Of a stretch of 64,000 nt of DNA, positions 31,957 to 40,938 are shown piece after piece; position 1 is the first letter of the stretch; each line of letters opens with the position of its first letter. The position numbers were made by a program, and so were the translations under genes. The notes below the pieces were generated by a model. The model saw nothing but the letters and a program-made list of their open reading frames with translations. It did not search any database and had not been told where the DNA came from. Location of the stretch: contig NBIV01000147.1 of NCBI GenBank assembly GCA_003194525.1, positions 124,001-188,000 on the forward strand, read 5' to 3'. The DNA is from Gracilariopsis chorda. Taxonomy: Eukaryota; Rhodophyta; Florideophyceae; Gracilariales; Gracilariaceae.

Positions 31957-32421
31957 TCATGTTTTGTACTGAGTATTGTCATTTGTTCTGTTGTCAAACT
32001 CCGCTTTAAGGAGGCGGATTTCTTCTTCAGGTATAACATGATTGTGATTACGTTGCTCGGTTTGTGACAGACTTGAAGAACTTTCTGACTGGTTAATGTC
32101 GAGATTGTTGTACTCAAATGAAGGGTCATCATCGCTATTGAAAGAATCATTTGCAGTAGATTCAATACTGTTGATGAATTGCTGAAGATTTTGTTCTGAA
32201 ACGTTTGAAGGCAGTACTGCAAGACCATTTTCTGGAGCGCTTTTGTCAGAAATATTAAAGGAAATTGGAGACAAGCTGTTCTGGATGGGTGAGGATAGTG
32301 ACTGCTGATCATGTGCTTCAGATGTACTGTTTCGCGAGATGGTTAAGTGATCTTGTGAAGCAGAACAACTGGATTTCTTGAGAGGGCTTGGCACAAATGT
32401 GTCAACTTTACGTCGACTCAT
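31957..32421 (-). CDS. N-terminal segment of the transposon gene, 154 aa, ends at in-frame TGA
   Basis: Starts at ATG 32421, only 15 bp inside the right TIR, so it is the natural start of the element's gene. The product is Ser/Asn/Asp-rich and mostly disordered. Its TGA (31957-31959) is in the same frame as the 1134-aa ORF, and the 21 codons between that stop and ATG 31893 are open. Possible readings are one gene with a nonsense mutation, stop-codon readthrough or a selenocysteine codon, or two separate ORFs. No plausible intron spans the stop: the only GT...AG nearby is about 15 nt. Confidence 0.6.
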   Translation of the reverse strand: MSRRKVDTFVPSPLKKSSCSASQDHLTISRNSTSEAHDQQSLSSPIQNSLSPISFNISDKSAPENGLAVLPSNVSEQNLQQFINSIESTANDSFNSDDDPSFEYNNLDINQSESSSSLSQTEQRNHNHVIPEEEIRLLKAEFDNRTNDNTQYKT

Positions 32422-32435
32422 TTTGAACGATGATG

Positions 32436-32649
32436 AAGGGCACGAAACTGGCCAAAGTTTCGTAGAAGAGCCAAAAAGCCCGTCTAGTCAAGCTCATTCC
32501 AGGGTGACATGCTGGGTGAATTCACCGACGATCGGTGATGATCACCCAAGCATCGCGCACCGTCACCGACGCAGGGTGCAGTGGGACCGAATCACCCAGT
32601 GCACCCAAAAAATACGGTGACGAAAATTCGTCACCCAAGTGTCATGGGG
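32436..32649. repeat. right terminal inverted repeat, 214 bp
   Basis: Reverse complement of the left TIR. It ends GTGTCATGGGG and is followed by TTAC. It likely carries the promoter of the gene whose ATG is at 32421. Confidence 0.9.
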
Positions 32650-32653
32650 TTAC

Positions 32654-34044
32654 TAAACATGGTAAAGGTAAGCAGCTCTTGGCTAAGTGTGATATCAACT
32701 GGTTCCTACAGTCACCCTCATGGTTTAGCTAAAAACATTCAGGGTTTACTAACCCGTGCGCGCCGTACTACCAACACTATCAATCGGTTACGGTAAGCCT
32801 GCCTAGTTATCTTGCGCCCCTAGTGTTTTCCTGCTGCCACACCGATTCGGTTACCCAAATTCCACCCTTGAGGTCAAGCGCTCGTCACGATCCCGCCAAA
32901 AGTTTTGCAAACGAATTACCGTGCTGGGAATTGACACCCAATAGCCGATACCACACTAAAATGAGTTTTTGATCATTCACCAGCTCTCAATGCTGTTTAG
33001 AAGTGCAGAAACGCTAAGCAGTATACTTATGGAAGCCATACCTTTACTCAAGACAGAACGAGAGTTGATTGGATTAGGTTTATCTCTTTCGAAGCTGTTA
33101 TCACTCGATGTTCGTGCTCCAGCTAAAGATAAAACTTTTGCGCAAATATTGGAAAACTGCCTATGTAAGATGCCAAAAAGCAAGTAACAGAATGTCATGG
33201 AGCGTAACAACCAAGTTCAGGAGCAAAACGCAAATTAAAAAAGCTACAGAGACAGAGCCGTCGATCAGGGAAGAAAAAACAGCAGCTTCCTAGCGCTGGA
33301 AGAAGATTGCAAAAGCAGGCTACTCAGTTTGGTTAGTGCATTCGTACGTCCAAAGTAAGGGCTGCGAAGCATCAAAGGCATCGTATTGTAGCTCTAATTT
33401 GTAATAAACAGAAAAAGGAAGCGTTCGTGGCCTCAAATATCACCATAGACGTTTTTCAGGCGTTGTATGTGGCGCTCTTGGCATAGAACACTTTCCTAAA
33501 TCGAGCTTAGGTCTATGCTTTGGAGAGGCGCTGGATGAAGGGTATGCTTGAAATCTGGCTGGAGTTAGGATTGGTTTGGAAGCTTAGAAGCTGAGTTCCT
33601 AATGGAACAGAGGACGGCAAAGCCATTACGCATAGTTTTGAATTGCAAAACAAAACGGCTTTTGGGATACAGTAAAACCTTTGGAAATGTCTCCTAAATG
33701 AGCCTTTTGTGAATGGTACCGTTCATAAGAAGCTTGAACTGTACACTTTTTCAAATTTTCTCAAGATATCTCAGAAACTACTTTATTTTGGTGTTTGAAA
33801 TGTTGTGCAATCGCTCTGGCGTACAGTGCGCACAGCTTCTTAAAGCACACGCATCCACATCCAACTGGCAACGAAAGTGTTTTTTGTATGCAAGCATGAC
33901 ACAAATGATGCTTGCACGCACAAAACCGGGTTGTCAAAAATGACCTATAAAACCGTTTGCACTAGTTCCATATCATTTGGATCACAGGTGCAAATCATGC
34001 CGCGAAACATATTCATCCACGCCAAACAGTATATGACACACATA
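32654..34044. other. no gene recognised
   Basis: AT-rich; short frames only. TACAGTAAAACCT at about 33667-33679 resembles a Tc1/pogo-type terminal repeat and could be the 3' end of the Tc1 relic above it, but no matching partner was found. Confidence 0.4.
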
Positions 34045-34400
34045 CTAAAATAGAGACTCTTTATTCTTTTTGTACTTTGTAGCAATCTCACGTTTGTCCA
34101 TTTCAACCAACAGACATCTAGAAATAGATCGAAAAAGCCTTTGCATGTATTCTGCGGTCAAACTGCGAGAAACATTGACAATGGACTCTATCAAATATTC
34201 AAAATTGTCAAACTGCTTTACGTTGGCGTACACCATCCTAGCCATTAATCCCCAAACATTCTGTATAGTAGTTAGGTCCGGAGACTTATCGAGCCATGAT
34301 AGGTACGAACTTGGTGGTCATGTAGCCAGTTTTGCATATAATTAAAGTGATGAATGGAAGCATTTTCTTGTTGAAAGATCCAGGTTGACATTAGTATGGA
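34045..34400 (-). pseudogene. Tc1/mariner transposase relic, C-terminal third
   Basis: Minus strand, two frames joined by a single-base frameshift near 34300. First WIFQQENASIHHF (family W-FQQDNAPIHT; the second catalytic Asp appears as Glu), then W-x3-SPDLTTIQNVWGLM (family SPDLNPIENVW, with the third acidic residue changed to Gln). A C-terminal run ends in a KREIATKY-like motif (family KG--TKY). The N-terminal part is missing or unrecognisable. Catalytic losses and the frameshift mean it is inactive. Confidence 0.75.
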
Positions 34401-35233
34401 GCAATAACACTAGGCGGAAAACCCTCCCAAGGTGTTCGCAGCTTTGCTCTCTTGTGAGGTAGGCGCAGTGACAGGGCCCTCCGTACCACACGTTGTTCGG
34501 GTGTACAACCAAGGTAGCTTCCGGCAATACCGACGGAGGTGATACCAATGTTAGAATTAGTTACTATTTCTCTTTCTTTGAGTATAGTTGGTCTATCATC
34601 AGTTCTAACGTGCATAACCAGCTATTTTTATTCTAATCGATCTGCTGAAGAAATCCGTTACCCATTTTCCATACCAAACTTACCTCAAAGCCGAGTTGAC
34701 ATCTTCGTGACACCTTTTCAATATGACATGACAACATGTTCATTTCAAAGAAGTCTTGGTTGACCACGTGGACATATTGGCTCTAAAGTACACGTTGCCT
34801 ACTACTAACAACGTTGACAGACACTTCACACCGTACAGCAGGGATCGAACGGTCATGGAAGATTTCCGAGGGAGTTGTGCCAAGTCATCACTGGCACCCT
34901 GGGTTCATGCGAGATCATTAAGACCTTGTCCGATGACAAGGCATCAGCATTGATGGAATTTACCAAGTCATTAAACGACTACATCTGGCACTGAACCCGG
35001 TAAACCAGTCGCGTACGGTGGCCAGCACGAACCCCAAGCATCATACCGTTTAACTCGGACGAATTCTCATCGACTAGTGGCACTCATAGAACTAGAATAG
35101 AAACTCTATATAAACCCCAATGGATATTTCGAACTTCTAAGTCGGATCATCACCATCGACTTCCAACCAAATCAACCACGGCACCTCTGTTCCTAACATT
35201 TAATTCAATGGATGAAGAACACAAAAAATATGA
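34401..35233. other. no gene recognised
   Basis: May include decayed 5' parts of the Tc1 relic (to about 34530) and the 3' end of the Helitron. I could not identify a CTRR terminus with hairpin. Confidence 0.35.
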
Positions 35234-38200
35234 TTATGGTTGTGGAGGGATGCAGACCTGAATGGCTTCAGGCAGCACTGGGTTCATGAGAGCCACAGGC
35301 ATGGGATGAATTGTGTGCGCATTCGTGGACGTAAACTGCGGGTCATGCAGGAGCAGCACATGGTCGTTCGTTCGAACCGGCGACAATGCAACATACAACT
35401 GATCGGCGCAGATGAAGTTGGATCTCACATCCGCAACCAAGCCATCCAAGGTCTTTCCCTGTCCTTTTTGAATGGTAGCTGCAAACGCCAAACGAATGGG
35501 AAACTGCATTCGAATCATGCGAATGTGTGGGAAAGAAAACTCAAAGTCGATACAATGTAGGAGCTGTCGTTCCAGCACCTGTCTGTTTTCGTCAAATCGA
35601 GCCACCTGCATCGTAAATTGATCGACACGCACGACTACGAACAGCTTTCCGTTGACCACAGCGGGATTCATCACGTTTCGAATTACCATAACTGGCACAT
35701 CGATCTTCAAGTCCAGGTTATGAGGCGGTACTCCAGTAGGCGCATACTGATATGCAAACTCGGGGACCATAGTACTGGCGAAGTAAGACTCTGGGTTTTG
35801 TCCACAATCAGGTTGTAGAGTCGTCGCGGACGGAAAACTGAGGCACTCACCAGTAACCAGATCCAGCGCTGCCACATTATGTTATTCGACCAACTGGTTT
35901 GTGGATGCAATGAGCATTTTGCTAAGATCCACATCCTCCTTGCATCGTGTTGTGAGCCACTTACACAGGAATTTGTAGGTGGTTTGCATGCCACCGGTAG
36001 ATCTGAGTGGTAATGGAATGTTGTTGGATATTGTGTTTCGTGCAATGGAACGTAACAGTGACGCAAATGCCGGCTTTGCGTACTTTTTCGGTGAGATACA
36101 GCACTTGAACCGAGCACAACGTTTACAGATCACTCTTCCACGGCAAGTCTATAAGAATGTTTGTGTACACTCGTCTCACATTTCTACTTGGATCGGTCTC
36201 CATGCACACTTGCGGCACCACTGGAATCAACTGGGTGTAGTCGCCGGATAGAACGATGGTCAAGCTCCCAAATGGAGGGGGGTTTTCCATTCCACTGCAG
36301 TGAAGATCTTAGATCAACGCATCCATCAGTTCAAATATCTTTCGTGAGAGCATCGACGTCTCATCCAAGACGAGCAGTTGGCGTACCCTGACTGCAACGT
36401 TGACGCATTTGGTACCATTCGCCTGTCTCGAGTTGTTGTAGCTCGATTCGCCTCAGTCAATGCTGCATGATCCTGCTGTAGGTGTTGGAAGAAGAAGCTG
36501 TGATTGCGAAGCAGTTTTCCACCATGCCATTCTGGGATCTCCACCACACGTCGATACATTTCTTGCTTTCGTTACTGCTCATCTCCTGTATGTATGTCGG
36601 TACATAGCGCCTCCCAGTTCTCGACGGCCAATTTCTCTGGGTCTGCGCCTTGTTGGTATAGTGTGACAACCAGACATTCTAGCTCGGAGAACGTGCTGGA
36701 GATCTGCAATTCTTCTTGAAATGCAATATCAAAATCGGATCCGTCCGCGAGCAGTCCGATTGCAATCGCGGTTTCACTATAAGTTTCATACTGCTGTTCA
36801 TTGAAAGTCCTTGCGCCTTCATAAGAGCTCGAGCCGTGATTCATGAGCAGCAAGCGCAGATCAAATAGCTCAATGTCCCACGGTGAGACACCTCTGAGCT
36901 TTGCGACGCACTGCTCGTCTTCCGTGCGCTCTACCACGTACATGGGCAAATCGGAGTCGTCTTTGGTCACTTGAGTGCTTTCTACGTCGTATTGGTTAAG
37001 CATGCGGGCAGAAAAAGTGCGGTACGATCGCACGTTTTCGAATTATGCAACGTACTCGAGGTTCGCATATGCTTCGAGCCCTGCAAATTATTTCTCCAAC
37101 GTAGACGGCTGTGATGCGGAATGGATTTGATTTGTACCTCTGAGCAGAAATTTTCGCTCTCCTTCCAAGTGAATGGCCAGTCGCTCTACCTTTGGTACGA
37201 TTTGAACATGTCGAAACGCGAAAATTCTCCAAGCTGCATTGACAGCGCCCACCACACGCCCTCGCATGTATGCACAAATGTCGTTCTGCACTTTCGGCTC
37301 TTGTTGCTGCTCGTTCTGTTTACCTGTCTCATTAGCACCACTCACATTGAGCACCACTTTCTGAGCTTTGGGCTGCTTGGACGTTTACCTCATCAGATAA
37401 GCCACTGCGCCTCCTCGTTGCGTGCGTTATACGTTGATATGAGAGCTTTACTTCTTGTTCAAAGTTGGGTTTTACGTTTTACGCACAATCCTGGGGTCTT
37501 GTTGCCTTCTTCTGCCGTAGGTTACGCGATTCGTGCCTTTTTCAATGTACTTCTCTGGCACAATCATGTTGCTGTCTTATCCCAACTTGCACCACCCAGC
37601 GTGATTCCGGCAATAGAAGGAGTGGTGGTGCCTGTGCATGGAACGAATGAGGCCACAAAACGCGTCATCATCGCCCGAAAGGGGAAGTTCTGCACGAATC
37701 AGCTCGTCGATGACATCAACTTCTTCAATCACGCCTGCTTGGAGCCACACGAGCATGTGGTGATGAAACACATTGCGCTCTTGAAACTGGAGCCTTAATG
37801 CAGGCCCCAGGCACTTCATTCCAAAGATGTGCTACGAATTCTTCTACAAGTCCTTCATGAAGTCGTTTGCGTACTGTTTTTACACCCTTGCAAGCAGATT
37901 CGGTTGATGAAACGGTGGACGGCGGTTACTCTTTGCCGTAAACGCGCTCCGAATGCTGGTATCCATACCAAGGCACTGGATGTCGTCTCGCCAGATGTGC
38001 ATGTTGATTGTAATACACTGAGAAGGCGGTCGTCTCGGGGCCACTATTGCCTGTACATCCATGCACTTGTTATTTCTGTATGCTGCTGAGCTGACCAAGT
38101 CGTCGGGCAGAAAGATGCGTCCCATTTGTGCGAACTGTGATGATGAAACATGACCTGGTTGCTGTTGTGCTTGCTGGATCTTTTGCTCTTGTACAAAAAA

Positions 38201-39040
38201 GTGCCTTTTGTTCTCTATCCAAGAAATGTAGCTGCATGGCTTCAATGTTTGTGTGCGTGCGAAGCCTCCACATCTGCATCAACGGTCCACTGTTTAGGAG
38301 GATTTTGTCTGAGTACAGACTTCGCTTCGCGTTCTCAGCGCAGTTGAGGTTTTGTAGCTTCCACTCGTTGAAGCTGAGACCTGTGATTTGCTGTGTGGAG
38401 TTCCTTGCATCTAGAAACCGACCGATGTCAAACTGTTCAATATGATCACAGTACGGGTATAGAAGAGGGAAATTGCCCTTCTCTGCAAGTTTGGAGGTCG
38501 GTTTCAGAAGTCGGTATTGCACAAGCGCATTGTTTGCGGCATTAGCAATCGCCCCTGCTCCAGCAACAGTAGCAGTCGTCACTGCAGTGCGCTCTTCAGT
38601 AACGGTTCCTTCTACTAAGCACGGTACTTGAGACCCCATTCGGTACAGGCCAGTCGGATCAACCACGAGCGTTCACATCATGGGTGGCACCGCACCAGGA
38701 ACATCTTCAGGGAGAGGGCCAGCACCTGCATGAAGAGCACTGACTGTAGCAATTCTGGTTCCTTCGTATCCACGTACGACTACTCCTTGTTCCGCTGCTT
38801 TCAAGCTGATATGGATGGCGGTCTCTGCATTTTTTTGTTGTTGTTGTTGTTGCTGTTGCCTGTTAAGCATGGATCCTTAACGTTCGCCCAGAACGTCGGG
38901 CGTTGGCTGAATCCTATCGTACAACTTGGGTACGATTTCTCTTACATTGATGTCCTGAATGAACACACGCAGATTAGCACGCGCATAGTGAGATGGATCC
39001 AAGGAAGGCGGACCGGTGCCCAACAGAAAGCAGTATCGCG
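35234..39040 (-). pseudogene. Helitron Rep/helicase relic, 5' end cut by the copia array
   Basis: Minus-strand blocks in the Helitron order, broken by stops and frameshifts. Near 38.9-38.1 kb: N-terminal Rep-flanking region (LMQMWRLRTHTNIEAMQLHF), then GRIFLPDDL and RPPFHQPNLLARV. Near 37.8 kb: the HUH rolling-circle motif FHHHMLVWL. Near 37.2 kb: YMRGRVVGAVNAAWRIFAF (family RY---EA-WRI-F). Near 36.9 kb: SSSYEGARTFN, which precedes the helicase in Helitrons. Near 36.3 kb: Pif1 Walker-B LVLDETSMLS and VLSGDYTQ. The C-terminal helicase block GKTLDGLVADV...LYVALSPVR lies at 35.3-35.5 kb. At least three in-frame stops (38878-38880, 38673-38675, 35876-35884) are seen. Copia-1 sequence replaces it above about 39040. 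Confidence 0.85.
38832..38862. repeat. CAA/CAG repeat (poly-Gln on the minus strand)
   Basis: A TTG/CTG run encodes about eight Gln in the Helitron N-terminal region on the minus strand. Confidence 0.7.
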
Positions 39041-39433
39041 TGTTGTGCTGGTAGAAAACAAGCGTCAGTTGCGCTATCAACTGGCGAGGGGGAGTACTAT
39101 GCTCTGACTTTGGCTGCACGAGAAGTGGCATGGGTTGCTCGTGTGCTACGAGAATGGGGCTTTGACGTGAAAAGTTTGGTTCCTCTACACTTTGACAACC
39201 AGTGCGCATTGGAGTGGGCTGGTGGTGAAAGGTGCCCTTCTAGTAGTGCTAAGCACATTGATGTAAAGGTTCACTTTATCCTAGATCTTATAAGAGACAA
39301 TGTGATTAGTGTTCAATACGTCCCAAGTGAGCTGAACGATGCCCATTTACTCACCAAGCCATTGGGACGTATGAGTGTTAATGCAATTCTCAAACGTCTT
39401 GGTGTTGGACAGGAACTCGAGAAGGAGTGTTGA
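39041..39433 (+). pseudogene. Copia-1 copy 0: truncated RNase H end of pol
   Basis: Only the last ~130 codons of a Ty1/copia polyprotein. It starts at CCAGRKQASVALSTGEGEYY (RNase H), runs through KHIDVKVHFIL and ends LGVGQELEKEC. Unlike the downstream copies, it keeps TCA (Ser) in VALSTGE. The 5' side joins Helitron DNA directly within about 10 nt, so most of this copy is deleted. Confidence 0.8.
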
Positions 39434-40152
39434 ACTTTAGAAGTGGTCGACTGCCTGGCCAACCCCCACAGAAGGTCTCAGCTTGGTCTAAAACCAAACC
39501 TTTAGGGGACGATGGGCACTTTTGGAGCCCCTTGCTGCAAAAGCGCATATGCCCCTCTGCTCAAACATAACGTGAAACGGCAATGTGATTGGCTAGTGCA
39601 AAATGCTATATGCATTGTATACCGTACAAGTGTTATGGAGTGTATGGTACTGGATTGTAGATATGCACAAGTGGAGCAATGTGGTTGGTCCAAGTGTGCG
39701 CGCAGTAGACGGTTGTGCTGCAATGCTGAAGATGCGAATGGGAGCTGTATTGGGAGATTTGGGACAATGTGCGTTTGTGGGCTGCGCTGAGGGGTTGGAG
39801 TGCCAGGATGGAAATTGTTGATTTTTTAGAGCTGCTTCCAGACCAAGGGACTGGCAATGGATTTGCTGCATTGATTGATTGAGTTATTTGAAATTGTGAC
39901 CCTCTAAATTGTGCGCTCTTTTCGTGTACACCTGCACACACGAATAACGTGTAGTGTAATGGTGCGACCACCGCCGTCGCTTGCTGCGACGACGGTGAAG
40001 TGTGTGCAGTAGGGTATATCTAGATTAGCTTTGCCTGGCGTCGAGTACACTGGTCGACTAAGGCTGATAACCTTCCTTGTTTCACTTTCTTGTTTGTTCT
40101 TCCTCCCTTTATTTCGTACCTTTTGTTTTCATAACCAGCGTGAGTTGCGATA
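39428..40152 (+). repeat. Copia-1 LTR 1, ~725 bp
   Basis: Begins TGTTGAAC after the purine-rich GAGAAGGAG, which overlaps the pol stop. It is taken to end just before the primer binding site at 40153. The exact 3' end is uncertain because it reads GCGATA rather than the usual CA. It holds a U3 block shared with the Copia-2 LTR and a 12-bp-stem hairpin at 39969-39997. Confidence 0.6.
39969..39997. promoter_or_regulatory. LTR hairpin, 12-bp stem and 5-nt loop
   Basis: CACCGCCGTCGC and GCGACGACGGTG pair with one mismatch around loop TTGCT. It is conserved at 46602-46630 and 58556-58584. It could be an RNA element near the R region; function unknown. Confidence 0.6.
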
Positions 40153-40166
40153 GGTTATGGGCCCAG
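40153..40166 (+). other. Copia-1 primer binding site (half tRNA-iMet type)
   Basis: GGTTATGGGCCCAG is complementary to the anticodon-arm segment of initiator tRNA-Met, as in Drosophila copia, which primes from a 5' tRNA fragment. Copies 2 and 3 carry GGTTATCGGTCCAG (46786, 58740), weakening the pairing by two bases. Confidence 0.75.
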
Positions 40167-40938
40167 AGCGTTGACTTTTTGCAGACGTCGCACTCTACTG
40201 ATATCTATGTGGATTCTATGAAGACTGGTTTTTCTTTCGCGCAGGTACGCGTTGCGTTGCGAGCGAGCGAATCTTGTAGAAGTCGAGTGGCAGTGGTGAA
40301 AGTAGGCAAAGTGTTCAGGGACTCGTCTCTGGTAAACGGACCTGCGCCTGTTCCGATCCCTGCTTCTTTGCTCCAGCGCACAAGGACGACCACGCTATTT
40401 TCCGGCAAGGGTCTAGAAGGGGTTCACTGGTGAAAGCTTATCGCGTCAGCTACTAGCCTCCCTTGGACGTCTCGTACGGATTGTAAAGCCCCTCGCTCTG
40501 AAGTGCGTAGAGCAGGATTGGTCGCAGAAACCGCATCCCACCTGGAGAGAGTTACCAGGGACCAGAGGATTCGGATCTCTAGGGTAGCTGGGATTGTATC
40601 TCCTGCCATTGCGCCCGTCATAAGAAGTTATGTTTGTGTCCAGGCTCGTATCAGTACGTCCTGTGAGTATACTCTGGGCGTTGAGTACCCGAGCTCCGCC
40701 TGTGATCGCGTACAAGACGCGTCTTTACAAGCGTAGTAGACTTGGTTACAAGGTCTCCGCTGACGTTTTCGCTGTTGAGTGTTTGAGATTCCTCTCCACT
40801 CCAGTGTTTTTGGGTCTTTGTGTAACGGAAGCCTTGAAATCCCTCCTTCAGCTTCACTACATTGTGTGGATATCAATTCATTTGACATCTACATAGTTGC
40901 TTTTGTTGCTTTTCTTTGGTTCTAGTCCTGTAGGAACC

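Larger units (their letters stand above)
28061..32649 (-). mobile_element. 4589-bp TIR transposon, piggyBac-like with nested nuclease
   Basis: Ends are defined by 214-bp near-perfect terminal inverted repeats beginning 5'-CCCCATGACAC and by TTAC on both flanks (28057-28060, 32650-32653). Canonical piggyBac elements have TTAA duplications and 5'-CCY termini, so the ends fit a piggyBac relative with a variant target. The interior is almost filled by one minus-strand gene (28489-31893) plus an in-frame upstream segment (31957-32421). It lies between a 5S-like scrap and unannotated DNA. TIRs are well conserved between ends, suggesting fairly recent activity. Confidence 0.85.

Noticed and set aside
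32665-32720. Resemblance to the 5' part of U2 snRNA (TTGGCTAAG...TGTGATATC)
   Set aside because: Only short blocks match, with a gap, and the branch-site recognition and Sm sequences are not found.
37121-37798. Plus-strand frame of 225 codons
   Set aside because: Exactly antisense to Helitron Rep blocks (HUH region); no independent domain.
39502-39971. Frames of 70-110 codons within the Copia-1 LTRs, repeated in every copy
   Set aside because: They lie wholly in LTR sequence on both strands, with no domain; repetition explains their recurrence.
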